This document shows positions 6,450 through 13,515 of a stretch of 14,863 nt of DNA, piece after piece. The notes under the pieces are model-generated. The model did not search any database. It saw only the letters and a program-made list of their open reading frames with translations, and was not told the origin of the DNA. The position numbers and the translations under genes were made by a program. Numbering within the stretch: the stretch's first letter is position 1; each line of letters begins with the position of its first letter. Origin of the DNA: Sphingobium sp. CCH11-B1 (GTDB lineage Bacteria > Pseudomonadota > Alphaproteobacteria > Sphingomonadales > Sphingomonadaceae); NCBI RefSeq assembly GCF_001556865.1, contig NZ_LSJY01000049.1:1-14863 (forward strand), in the 5' to 3' direction.

Positions 6450-8222
6450 CTAGAGAAACGGCCGGATCGCGGCGAGGAAGGCGTCGCCATAGGCGTCGAG
6501 CTTCTTCTGGCCGATGCCGCTGATATGGCTCATCTCGCGGATCGAGGACGGGCGCTGCTCGGCCATTTCGCGCAACGTCGAATCGTGGAAGATCACATAA
6601 GGCGGCATGCCGGCCTCCTGCGCCAGTTCGCGACGGCAGGCGCGCAGCGCGTCGAACAGCGGATCGCCGACCGGGTTTGCGTCAGCGCCCCTGCGCGCAT
6701 TCCGCCCGCGCCGCTCGCGCTTGGGGGGCAGGAGGATGCGCACCTCCTCCTCCCCGCGCAGGATGGGGCGGGCATTGGGGCCGAGCATCAACCCGCCATG
6801 CTCGGTCGTTTCCAGCGCGTCGCGCACCAGCAACGCGCGCTGGACCGGGCGCAGCAGCGCCGCTTCATCGCCCATGACGATGCCATGGACCGAAATCCTG
6901 TCATGCCCGCGCTCGCGCACCTTGTCGTTGGGCGCGCCGGTCAGCACCGCCTCGATATGGCCAGCGCCGAAACTCTGGCCGGTGCGATAGACGGCGGAGA
7001 GATATTTGCGCGCGGTTTCGGTCGCGTCCAGGCTGGCCGGGGGTGACAGGCAATTGTCGCAATTGCCGCAGGTCGCAGGCGGGTTTTCCCCGAAATGGCG
7101 CAGCAGGATGGCCCGCCTGCAGGTCGCCGTTTCCACCAGCGCGCCCAGCGCCGCGATCCGCGCCCGCTCGCCCTGTTGCCGCGCCGGCTCCAGTTCGGCG
7201 ATGCGCAGCCGGGCGCGGGCGAAATCCTCCGCCCCCCAGAAGAGATGCGCAACCGCCGGTTCGCCGTCGCGCCCCGCCCGGCCCGATTCCTGATAATAGC
7301 CCTCGATAGACTTGGGCAGGCCCGCATGCGCCACGAAACGCACGTCGGGCTTGTCGATCCCCATGCCGAAAGCGACGGTGGCGACCATCACCATATCCTC
7401 GCTGGCGATGAAGGCGACCTGGTTGGCGGCACGCTGGGCGGGCTCCATTCCCGCATGGTAAGCGCGCACCGGGCGGCCGCTTCGGCCCAGCGTCTCGGCC
7501 AGCTTCTCGGTCGCCGCGCGGGTCTGGGCATAGACGACGCCCGGCCCCTTTTCCGTCGCGAGCAGGTCGGCAAGCTGGCGGGTGAGGCCGTCGCGCGGAT
7601 GCACGGCGTAGCGGATATTGGGCCGGTCGAAGCCCGAGATGATGAGGCCGTCTTCCGGGATGCCGAGCTGAACCAGAATATCGGCCCGTGTGTGCGCGTC
7701 GGCGGTCGCTGTGAGCGCAAGCCGGGGAACCGCCGGAAATTCGTCCAGCAACGGGCGCAGCAGGCGGTAGTCGGGGCGGAAATCATGCCCCCATTCGGAC
7801 ACGCAATGCGCTTCGTCGATGGCGAAGAGCGCGATTTTCGCTGACCGGAGCAGGCTGCGGAACCCCTCCCCGCTTGCCCGTTCTGGCGCGACGTACAGAA
7901 GGTCGAGGTCGCCATTGCGCAGCCGGTCCTGCGTTTCGCGCCAGTCAGCATCGACACTGGTCAGGCTGGCCGCGCGGATGCCCACCGCCTGTGCCGCGCG
8001 CAGCTGGTCGTGCATCAGCGCGATGAGCGGCGAGACGACCACGCAGCAGCCGTCGAGCGCGACGGCGGGCAGTTGGTAGCAGAGCGACTTGCCCGCGCCG
8101 GTCGGCATGATGGCAAGCGTCGGCTGGCCCGCCATGACTCGCCCGACGACCTGTTCCTGCACGCCGCGAAAGCGGGTGAAGCCGAATATGTCGTGGAGAA
8201 GCGTGGGGATGTCGCGCGGCAT
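6450..8222 (-). CDS. recQ: ATP-dependent DNA helicase RecQ
   Basis: RecQ is a 3'-5' DNA helicase acting in recombination and replication-fork repair. The 590-residue product is close to the 609 of E. coli. Features in order: Q-motif region FRGVQEQVV (18-26), Walker A PTGAGKS (40-46), DEAH box at 136-139 with the family-typical CVSEWGHDFRPDY after it, motif VI QESGRAGRDG (311-320), RQC zinc site (Cys368, 385, 388, 391), winged-helix region, and C-terminal HRDC domain (about 516-590). ATG at 8222 fits the family N terminus (MPRDIPTLLHDIFGF). An in-frame ATG at 8339 lies inside an extragenic hairpin repeat and would add a spurious 39-residue tail. The Shine-Dalgarno is weak. It lies downstream of the small cysteine-protein gene on the same strand. 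Confidence 0.95.
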   Translation of the reverse strand: MPRDIPTLLHDIFGFTRFRGVQEQVVGRVMAGQPTLAIMPTGAGKSLCYQLPAVALDGCCVVVSPLIALMHDQLRAAQAVGIRAASLTSVDADWRETQDRLRNGDLDLLYVAPERASGEGFRSLLRSAKIALFAIDEAHCVSEWGHDFRPDYRLLRPLLDEFPAVPRLALTATADAHTRADILVQLGIPEDGLIISGFDRPNIRYAVHPRDGLTRQLADLLATEKGPGVVYAQTRAATEKLAETLGRSGRPVRAYHAGMEPAQRAANQVAFIASEDMVMVATVAFGMGIDKPDVRFVAHAGLPKSIEGYYQESGRAGRDGEPAVAHLFWGAEDFARARLRIAELEPARQQGERARIAALGALVETATCRRAILLRHFGENPPATCGNCDNCLSPPASLDATETARKYLSAVYRTGQSFGAGHIEAVLTGAPNDKVRERGHDRISVHGIVMGDEAALLRPVQRALLVRDALETTEHGGLMLGPNARPILRGEEEVRILLPPKRERRGRNARRGADANPVGDPLFDALRACRRELAQEAGMPPYVIFHDSTLREMAEQRPSSIREMSHISGIGQKKLDAYGDAFLAAIRPFL

Positions 8223-8303
8223 GGAGGGGGCCTTAGCGGGCGGCGGGCGACGGGGCCAGCCCCTGCTGCCGCCCCTGCGAGGGCTGGGGTCAGATCCGCT
8301 TGG

Positions 8304-8345
8304 TGCGTCACCGCCTGAGATGCCAGCCTTTGCTGGCATGACGCA
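8304..8345. repeat. Extragenic hairpin repeat, copy 2
   Basis: The inner perfect hairpin ATGCCAGC-CTTT-GCTGGCAT (8320-8339) sits within outer arms TGCGTCA (8304-8310) and TGACGCA (8339-8345). On the minus strand the core reads CCAGCAAAGGCTGG, the same plan as the repeats after argG and before yihY. A second imperfect GC-rich pair (CCCCTGCGAGGGCTGGGG, 8273-8290) next to it may belong to the same composite element. Confidence 0.65.
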
Positions 8346-8353
8346 TCACACCA

Positions 8354-8674
8354 TCAATCGACCGGGTCGAGCAGACAGCCCCAGCCGGGCTTGAACCGCG
8401 CCGTTCGGCTGGCAAAGAGCGGGACGCTGGCCCGGACGGCGCGTTCCTCCGGCACATCCTCCAGCCGCACCAGCGCCATCCCCGGTTCCTTGTCGTCGGC
8501 GCAACTGCCCATGGCGCGTCCTTCGACATAGCGGCAGGAGCAGGCGAGCCGCGCGCCATAGGCGGACCCGAGCCGCGCGCGGGCGATCAGCGTCGGTCCG
8601 GCCCAGGCCAGCGCCGCGACCAGCAGCAGCCCCACCAGCGCCGCAGCCACCCACCATTTCCGTTTCGCCATCAT
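8354..8674 (-). CDS. Small membrane-anchored or secreted protein with conserved cysteines, 106 aa
   Basis: A short basic N terminus (MMAKRKWW) is followed by one hydrophobic helix (about residues 8-26). The rest is an 80-residue soluble part, probably periplasmic, with Cys45, Cys47 (a CSC pair), Cys58 and Cys100 that could form disulfides. The end reads FKPGWGCLLDPVD. I do not recognise a named family. Two ATG codons in tandem (8674 and 8671) are the likely starts, and a more upstream ATG at 8761 would overlap the divergent hydrolase. It diverges from the serine hydrolase with only about 37 bases between starts. It precedes recQ on the same strand with a 131-base gap holding a hairpin repeat. 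Confidence 0.65.
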   Translation of the reverse strand: MMAKRKWWVAAALVGLLLVAALAWAGPTLIARARLGSAYGARLACSCRYVEGRAMGSCADDKEPGMALVRLEDVPEERAVRASVPLFASRTARFKPGWGCLLDPVD

Positions 8675-8711
8675 GGCGCTCAATCCCGCTTGCGTGTATG
8701 GGCGCCGGCTT

Positions 8712-9836
8712 ATGCAGATCGAGAGCCGAATCGTAAAGCGCCTTTGCCTGGGCGCCGGCATCGCCGCGCTGGGTGTCGCGGGGACGCTCGCGGTGCGCGC
8801 GCAGCAGGAGGCGACGCCGCTCTATCGCGTGGCGGACGACGCCGTGGTGAGCGAGAGCGTGCTGCGCGGCGCGATCGATCCGCTATTCGAAGATGACGCC
8901 ATGGGGCAGACCCGCGCGCTGGTCGTGCTGCGCGACGGGGAGATCGTGGCGGAACGCTATGCGCCGGGCTTCGGCCCCGACACGAAGCTGATGTCCTGGT
9001 CCATGGCGAAGAGCGTGACGGCGGTGCTGGTGGGGCTGATGGTGGCGGACGGGCGGCTGGCGCTGGACGCGCCGGTGCCGGTGGACGCCTGGCGGCAACC
9101 CGGCGACCCGCGCGGCGCCATCACCCTGCGCCAGTTGCTGACGATGACGTCAGGCCTGGACCATGTGGAGGATGGCGAGCCGGTGACGGAGGGCGACACG
9201 GTGCGAATGCTGTTCATGGACGGCGCGCTCGACATGGCCGGCTATGCCAAGGCCAAGCCGCTGGCCCATGCACCCGGCAGCGCGTTCGTCTATTCGACCG
9301 CCACCACCATGATCCTGTCCGACCTCATGACCCGGATGCTGACCAACAGCGCCGACCCGGATGCGCGGCGGCGGGCGATGCAGACCTTCATCGACGGGCG
9401 GCTGAAGGCGCCGGGCAAGCTACCCAGCCTGACGCCCGAATATGACGCGGCGGGCACGATGATCGGCGGCAGCATCCTGCACATGACCGCGCGCGACTAT
9501 GGCCGGTTCGGCGAACTGCTGCGCCGCCGGGGCAAGGGGCCGACCGGGCACCAGATCCTGCCGGAAAAATGGATCGACCTGATGACGACGCCGTCGCGTC
9601 GCAACGCGGCCTATGGCCTGCACATCTGGCTGAACCGCGACAGCGCGGAAAGCGCCCTGATGCCGGGGCAGGCGCCGCAAAGCCTGTTCGGCTGCGTCGG
9701 CCATAACGGGCAATATATCCTGATATCCCCGTCGCAGCGGCTGACGGTGGTGCGGATCGGCATGTCGCCGCAGCGCGATCAGCGCCGCGCGGTGCGGACG
9801 GCGCTGGCCAAGCTGGTCGGGCTGTTCCCCGGATAG
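8712..9836 (+). CDS. Serine hydrolase, beta-lactamase family (class C / 6-aminohexanoate-dimer hydrolase-like)
   Basis: This 374-residue penicillin-binding-fold hydrolase is probably exported. It has a basic N terminus, a hydrophobic stretch (residues 11-28) and a plausible signal-peptidase site after VRA (residue 30). The catalytic SxxK motif is S97-M-A-K100. The tyrosine motif is Y194-S-T, and the third motif is H331-N-G instead of K-T-G. This pattern is typical of EstB/NylB-like amidases and esterases rather than true beta-lactamases, so antibiotic resistance should not be assumed. The substrate is unknown. ATG at 8712 is chosen because it begins a good signal peptide. An in-frame ATG at 8673 overlaps the start of the divergent gene and adds 13 residues unlike a signal. 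No clear Shine-Dalgarno is seen. It converges on the PhzF gene. Confidence 0.88.
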   Translation: MQIESRIVKRLCLGAGIAALGVAGTLAVRAQQEATPLYRVADDAVVSESVLRGAIDPLFEDDAMGQTRALVVLRDGEIVAERYAPGFGPDTKLMSWSMAKSVTAVLVGLMVADGRLALDAPVPVDAWRQPGDPRGAITLRQLLTMTSGLDHVEDGEPVTEGDTVRMLFMDGALDMAGYAKAKPLAHAPGSAFVYSTATTMILSDLMTRMLTNSADPDARRRAMQTFIDGRLKAPGKLPSLTPEYDAAGTMIGGSILHMTARDYGRFGELLRRRGKGPTGHQILPEKWIDLMTTPSRRNAAYGLHIWLNRDSAESALMPGQAPQSLFGCVGHNGQYILISPSQRLTVVRIGMSPQRDQRRAVRTALAKLVGLFPG

Positions 9837-9895
9837 GGGCCTTTGTCTTTCGCATTGTCCGGGCCGGCAGAGGATGCCATCCGCCTGGAAAATGC

Positions 9896-10696
9896 TTAGA
9901 GGAAGAAGCGCCCTTCGATCACGGTGCGGCACCGCCCGGTCAGCACCACGCGATCCTCCTCCAGCATGCAGCCGATCCGCCCGCCCCGCGCCGACGCCTG
10001 CACCGCGTCGATCCGCGACCGGCCGAGCCGCTCTGCCCAGAAGGGGGTGAGCAGACAGTGGGCGGAGCCGGTCACCGGGTCTTCGTCCACGCCGCCGCCG
10101 GGCACGAAGACGCGGCTGACGATGTCGCTGCCTGTCCCTGGCGCGGTGGCGATCAGCATGGCGTCGCCCAGCGCCCGAAGCGCGGCGAAATCGGGGGATA
10201 GCGCGCGCACGGCCGCTTCATCGGGGAAGAGGAACAGCGCATAGCCGCCATCGCGCCAGTGCGATTCGAGAGGCTGGCCGCCAAGCCCCGCCGCAAGCGC
10301 CGGCAGGGCCCTGGGCGCCATGGTCCAGGCGGGCAGCGACAGGGCGTAACCATCGCCATCGCGCGTGACGGTGAGGATCCCCGCCTTGCGCGTGCGGAAG
10401 CGGACCGGACCGTCCTTCATCAGCACATGACCGCTGGCGAGGGTGGCGTGGCCGCACAGCTTCACCTCGACCGCAGGGGTGAACCAGCGCAGTTCATGGT
10501 CCGCCTCCGCATCGTCAGGGGTGGGCACGGTGAAGGCGGTTTCGGACAGGTTGTTTTCCGCCGCGATCGCCTGAAGCGTGGCATCGTCCAGCCAGGCATC
10601 AAGCGGCATGACGGCGGCAGGATTGCCAGCGAAGGGAGCGTCGGCAAAGGCATCGACCTGGGTGAAGGGAAGCTGCGTGGCATGCGGGCTGGTCAT
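9896..10696 (-). CDS. PhzF family isomerase/epimerase
   Basis: The 266-residue protein has the diaminopimelate-epimerase-like double fold of PhzF proteins. Family marks are QVDAFADAPFAGNPAAV near the N terminus (13-29), catalytic-type Glu52 in NNLSETAF, CGHATLAS (81-88) and DEDPVTGSAH (204-213). PhzF of phenazine synthesis isomerises dihydro-hydroxyanthranilate. Most homologues, including this one with no phenazine genes nearby, have unknown substrates. ATG at 10696 has an AGGA ribosome site about 9 bases upstream, and longer in-frame starts add sequence unlike the family. A hairpin (10731-10755) lies in the 5' leader. It follows aroC on the same strand, but 341 bases and a terminator separate them. 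Confidence 0.9.
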   Translation of the reverse strand: MTSPHATQLPFTQVDAFADAPFAGNPAAVMPLDAWLDDATLQAIAAENNLSETAFTVPTPDDAEADHELRWFTPAVEVKLCGHATLASGHVLMKDGPVRFRTRKAGILTVTRDGDGYALSLPAWTMAPRALPALAAGLGGQPLESHWRDGGYALFLFPDEAAVRALSPDFAALRALGDAMLIATAPGTGSDIVSRVFVPGGGVDEDPVTGSAHCLLTPFWAERLGRSRIDAVQASARGGRIGCMLEEDRVVLTGRCRTVIEGRFFL

Positions 10697-10730
10697 CGGG
10701 CATATCCTGTTGGCGTCTGCCGCGGGGATG

Positions 10731-10755
10731 CCTGTCCCGCCCGCCGGGCGACAGG
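10731..10755. other. Hairpin in the phzF leader
   Basis: CCTGTC (10731-10736) pairs with GACAGG (10750-10755), enclosing GCCCG-C-CGGGC, with a two-base bulge on one side. It lies 35 bases upstream of the phzF-family start. It has no T-run, so a leader structure is as likely as a terminator. Confidence 0.35.
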
Positions 10756-10807
10756 GCCGCGTGGCAGCCAATGGCCTGCCCCTCTTTCCCACCGGCGCAA
10801 ACGAAAT

Positions 10808-10834
10808 GAGCCGGCCATGCAAGATGGCCGGCTC
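10808..10834. terminator. Strong terminator downstream of aroC region
   Basis: A perfect 11-bp stem GAGCCGGCCAT (10808-10818) pairs with ATGGCCGGCTC (10824-10834) over a five-base loop. On the minus strand it is followed by ATTTCGTTT. It lies about 200 bases past the aroC stop, so it ends either an unusually long aroC 3' UTR or a separate short RNA before the phzF-family gene. Confidence 0.7.
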
Positions 10835-11037
10835 TTGTCGCGGCTGTCAGGGGACGCTTTGACCGTCAGTCCGTGCGTTTTAATCGCCGCGTTTTCAAGA
10901 AAACGCATTGATGCACAGTGACGCTCCCCAGGCTTACGCTCTGCCGCTCGCCCACCCGCGGGCGATGACCGTCATCTTAGCGTAACAGGCCCGAGTCGTC
11001 TCGCGCATTCGGCGCGGCGCCGCCTCCTTTCGCCGCG
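10835..11037 (-). other. Structured intergenic region after aroC (candidate ncRNA or 3' UTR)
   Basis: No conventional gene is visible in the 341 bases between the phzF-family start and the aroC stop. The aroC-proximal part is unusually rich in inverted repeats. A 7-bp outer pair TTACGCT/AGCGTAA (10934-10940, 10979-10985) encloses TCGCCC/GGGCGA and GATGAC-C-GTCATC. A perfect 18-bp palindrome centred on TTTTCAAGAAAA lies at 10889-10906. Around it, GTGC/GCAC (10873-10876, 10913-10916) and GGGGA/TCCCC (10850-10854, 10925-10929) could close a long rod. The 9-mer TGACCGTCA occurs twice (10860, 10966). It ends at the strong terminator at 10808-10834. A functional RNA is an inference from these structures only. 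Confidence 0.35.
10934..11008 (-). CDS. Candidate 24-codon ORF after aroC
   Basis: Thirty bases after the aroC stop, an ATG at 11008 opens 24 codons ending in TAA at 10934. The peptide contains MTVIARGWASGRA at its end. A consensus Shine-Dalgarno AAAGGAGG (11023-11030), the best in the window, precedes it but at 14 bases, longer than usual. The spacer CGGCGCCGCGCCG can fold into a 5-bp hairpin that would bring the site closer. The ORF overlaps the nested inverted repeats, so the bases may instead be constrained as RNA. No homologue is recognised and translation is uncertain. Confidence 0.25.
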   Translation of the reverse strand: MRETTRACYAKMTVIARGWASGRA

Positions 11038-12120
11038 TCATTCGCCGCATTGCGCCCGGTGCAGCAGCTTCTGGTCGGCCAGCACCAGCGCCATCATCGC
11101 TTCCACCACGGGCACGCCGCGAATGCCGACGCAGGGGTCGTGCCGCCCCTTGGTGATGATGTCGGACGCGTCCCCTTCCCGCGTCACCGTTTCGACCGGG
11201 ATCAGGATGGAACTGGTGGGCTTGAAAGCGACGCGCACCTTGACCGGCTGCCCGGTCGAAATGCCGCCCGCAATGCCGCCGGCATGGTTGGCGAGGAAGA
11301 CCGGGCCGTCGTTGGGCTGGCCGGGATTGGGGCGCATGGGATCGGCATTCTGCTCGCCGCGCAGGCGCGCCGCCGCGAAGCCGTCGCCAATCTCCACGCC
11401 CTTGACCGCATTGATGCTCATCATCGCGCTTGCCAGTTCGCTGTCCAGCTTGGCGTAGAGCGGCGCGCCCCAGCCGGCGGGCACGCCCGATGCGACGCAT
11501 TTCACCACAGCCCCCAGCGATGATCCGTCGAGCCGCGCCCCATCGACCAGCGCCTCCCAGCGCTTTGCGGCCTCTGCGTCCGGGCAGAAGAAGGGGTTTT
11601 CGCCGATCTGCGACGGATCGAAATTCGCATAATCGATGGCGTCGCCGCCAATTTCGCTCACATAGGCGAAGATATCGACTTCGGGGATGACGAGCCGCGC
11701 CACTGCGCCCGCCGCCACCCGGCTTGCCGTCTCGCGCGCGGAGGAGCGCCCGCCGCCCCGATAGTCGCGAAACCCATATTTGGCGTCATAGGCATAGTCG
11801 GCATGGCCGGGGCGATAGGCCTTGGCGACCTCCGAATAATCCTTCGACCGCTGGTCGGTATTTTCGATCATCAGGCTGATCGGCGTACCGGTCGTCTTCC
11901 CCTCGAACACGCCCGAGAGGATACGCACTTCGTCCGGTTCGCGCCGCTGGGTGGTGAATTTGGACGTGCCGGGCTTGCGCAGGTCGAGCCAGGGCTGGAT
12001 GTCCGACTCGCTCAGGGGCAGACCGGGGGGACAGCCGTCCACCACCGCGCCGATGGCGGGACCATGGCTTTCACCCCAGGTGGAAAAGCGGAAGACGCGG
12101 CCGAAACTGTTGAAACTCAT
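11038..12120 (-). CDS. aroC: Chorismate synthase
   Basis: AroC converts 5-enolpyruvylshikimate-3-phosphate to chorismate using reduced FMN, the last common step to the aromatic amino acids and folate. The 360-residue product is a normal length. It starts [20 protein letters not shown], with the GESHG signature at 16-20. The second signature, from [18 protein letters not shown] to [11 protein letters not shown], spans 103-131, and the [14 protein letters not shown] segment is in the C-terminal half. Its ATG overlaps the TGA of the DUF2442 gene by four bases (ATGA), implying translational coupling. It is therefore probably expressed from the same transcript as fabI and yihY. The sequence directly after the stop is unusually structured. 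Confidence 0.97.
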   Translation of the reverse strand: MSFNSFGRVFRFSTWGESHGPAIGAVVDGCPPGLPLSESDIQPWLDLRKPGTSKFTTQRREPDEVRILSGVFEGKTTGTPISLMIENTDQRSKDYSEVAKAYRPGHADYAYDAKYGFRDYRGGGRSSARETASRVAAGAVARLVIPEVDIFAYVSEIGGDAIDYANFDPSQIGENPFFCPDAEAAKRWEALVDGARLDGSSLGAVVKCVASGVPAGWGAPLYAKLDSELASAMMSINAVKGVEIGDGFAAARLRGEQNADPMRPNPGQPNDGPVFLANHAGGIAGGISTGQPVKVRVAFKPTSSILIPVETVTREGDASDIITKGRHDPCVGIRGVPVVEAMMALVLADQKLLHRAQCGE

Positions 12121-12470
12121 TCCGCTGCTTCACTATCCCAATCTTTGCCGAACCGATCCGCCATATAGCGCGCGCTGCCGAAACGGCCAGCCAATAGCCC
12201 TTCGACGGTCAGATCGGCATCCAGTTCCTCCCAGTGCAGGCCGAAGCCCGCGCCGGCGACCTCGACCGCTTCCAACTGCTCGGCGCTCGCCCGTTCCAGG
12301 CCTTGCGCCAGACTGGCGGGGAAGGAGAAGGTGGCGCCGTTGACCAAGTCGATGACGATGCGGCCGCTGTCCCTGTCGTAGCGCGCGGCCCGCGCGCGGG
12401 GCTTGATCGCCAGATCATGCGCGCCACGCCTGACAGCGTCCTCGAACTGTGCCTGGGTCAGTTCACCCAT
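12117..12470 (-). CDS. DUF2442 domain protein
   Basis: The 117-residue protein carries a DUF2442 core at about 37-96: [15 protein letters not shown], then a short helical stretch, then the hallmark [21 protein letters not shown]. The function is not established. DUF2442 genes often sit directly beside DUF4160 genes, as here, and such pairs look like toxin-antitoxin modules by size and overlap, but I cannot confirm that activity. Its start overlaps the end of the DUF4160 gene by 8 bases, and its stop overlaps the aroC start (ATGA). The 20-residue extension after the core ([19 protein letters not shown]) is charged. Base composition matches its neighbours, so any insertion into this operon is old or came from a similar genome. 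Confidence 0.85.
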   Translation of the reverse strand: MGELTQAQFEDAVRRGAHDLAIKPRARAARYDRDSGRIVIDLVNGATFSFPASLAQGLERASAEQLEAVEVAGAGFGLHWEELDADLTVEGLLAGRFGSARYMADRFGKDWDSEAAE

Positions 12471-12702
12471 GAATGCCGTTCCACTTCTCCAGCAGATAGT
12501 CGCGCTTTTCTCGCACGATTTCCAGCGCCCGTCGACTCTCGCGCCGGTCCGCTCCCACGATCCGCACCACCTCTACCCTATCCTGCGGCCCCGAGAGCGA
12601 AATCTTCGTTTCGCCGTCGCCAAACACATGGACATGGGGCGGAGGATGGTCGTCGGTGTAGATGACGATGCGTAGATTGCCTTCGCGCAGGACGGTCGGC
12701 AC
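12463..12702 (-). CDS. DUF4160 domain protein, GTG start
   Basis: The 79-residue protein has the DUF4160 pattern: MPTVLREGNLRIVIY, then HPPPHVHVFGDG at 19-30 with its conserved histidines, a short beta strand and a C-terminal helix rich in Arg and Glu. The start is GTG at 12702, six bases after the fabI stop codon. An AAGG ribosome site overlaps that stop, so translation is probably coupled to fabI. The histidine-proline motif could bind metal or act on a phosphate, but no activity is established. It forms a tight pair with the overlapping DUF2442 gene, possibly a toxin-antitoxin-like module. Finding it between fabI and aroC is unusual. Confidence 0.85.
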   Translation of the reverse strand: MPTVLREGNLRIVIYTDDHPPPHVHVFGDGETKISLSGPQDRVEVVRIVGADRRESRRALEIVREKRDYLLEKWNGIHG

Positions 12703-12708
12703 CGAACC

Positions 12709-13515
12709 TTACTTCTCCAGCGCGATGTCGGGGGCGTCCTCGGCCTTCATGCCGATGACGTTGTAGCCCGCGTCCACATGGTGGATTTCGCCCGTGACCC
12801 CGGCTGCCAGGTCCGACAGCAGATAGAGGCCCGCGCCGCCGACATCGTCGATGGTGACGTTCCGGCGCAGCGGCGAATTCAGCTCGTTCCATTTCAGGAT
12901 ATAGCGGAAATCGCCGATGCCGCTGGCCGCCAGCGTCTTGATCGGGCCGGCGGAGATCGCGTTGACGCGGATATTTTCCGGCCCCAGGTCCATCGCCAGA
13001 TATTTGACGCTGGTTTCCAGCGCCGCCTTGGCCACGCCCATGACATTGTAATGGGGGATGACCTTTTCCGCGCCATAGTAGGAAAGCGTCAGGATGCTGC
13101 CGCCTTCGGGCATCAGCGCGCGGGCGCGCTTCGTCACCGCGACGAAGCTGTAGGCCGACACGTTCATCGTCAGCAGGAAATTGTCGAGGCTGGTGTCGAC
13201 ATACAGGCCGCGCAGTTCATTCTTGTCGGAAAAACCGATCGCGTGGACCAGGAAGTCGAGCCGGCCCCAGCGGCCCTCGATTTCAGCAAAGGCGGCGTCC
13301 AGCTTGTCCATGTCGGTGACGTCGCAGTCGATCAGGAAGTCGGAACCAAGCTGTTCCGCCAGCGGCTTGACCCGCTTGCCCAGCGCTTCGCCCTGATAGG
13401 AGAAGGCGAGTTCCGCGCCCTGTGCGTGCAGTTGCTTGGCAATGCCCCAGGCCAGCGACTTGTCGTTGGCCAGCCCCATGATGAGGCCCCGCTTTCCTGC
13501 CATCAAGCCTGTCAT
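12709..13515 (-). CDS. fabI: Enoyl-[acyl-carrier-protein] reductase (NADH), FabI type
   Basis: FabI performs the last reduction of each fatty-acid elongation cycle, turning trans-2-enoyl-ACP to acyl-ACP with NADH. The 268 residues match the family length. The FabI-type cofactor loop GLANDKSLAWGIA is at 14-26. The catalytic pair Tyr156 and Lys163 sits in YNVMGVAK, the same numbering as E. coli, with the additional active-site tyrosine at 146. It is the triclosan-sensitive class by sequence type, though sensitivity is not predictable here. ATG at 13515 overlaps the yihY stop by four bases (ATGA). A second in-frame ATG four codons later (13503) is possible, but the family usually starts at MTGLM. 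It is followed after six bases by the DUF4160 gene. Confidence 0.96.
   Translation of the reverse strand: MTGLMAGKRGLIMGLANDKSLAWGIAKQLHAQGAELAFSYQGEALGKRVKPLAEQLGSDFLIDCDVTDMDKLDAAFAEIEGRWGRLDFLVHAIGFSDKNELRGLYVDTSLDNFLLTMNVSAYSFVAVTKRARALMPEGGSILTLSYYGAEKVIPHYNVMGVAKAALETSVKYLAMDLGPENIRVNAISAGPIKTLAASGIGDFRYILKWNELNSPLRRNVTIDDVGGAGLYLLSDLAAGVTGEIHHVDAGYNVIGMKAEDAPDIALEK

Noticed and set aside
5649..7046. 465-codon plus-strand frame across the end of the regulator, the phosphatase-like gene and recQ
   Set aside because: It runs antisense to two recognised genes and has no coding signature of its own.
8712..9836. Antibiotic-resistance beta-lactamase
   Set aside because: The third motif is HNG rather than KTG, and the tyrosine motif is YST. 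These fit esterase/amidase-like members, and nothing nearby suggests resistance.
9841..9895. Terminator between the serine hydrolase and PhzF genes
   Set aside because: The only inverted repeat there (GGATG-C-CATCC) has a one-base loop and no T-run, so it is not convincing.
9896..10696. Phenazine biosynthesis gene
   Set aside because: It has the PhzF fold only; no other phenazine genes are in the window, and most PhzF homologues are not phenazine enzymes.
10934..10985. tRNA-like gene from the 7-bp outer stem
   Set aside because: The outer stem length is suggestive, but there is no T-loop consensus, no proper D-arm and only about 52 bases, too short for a tRNA.
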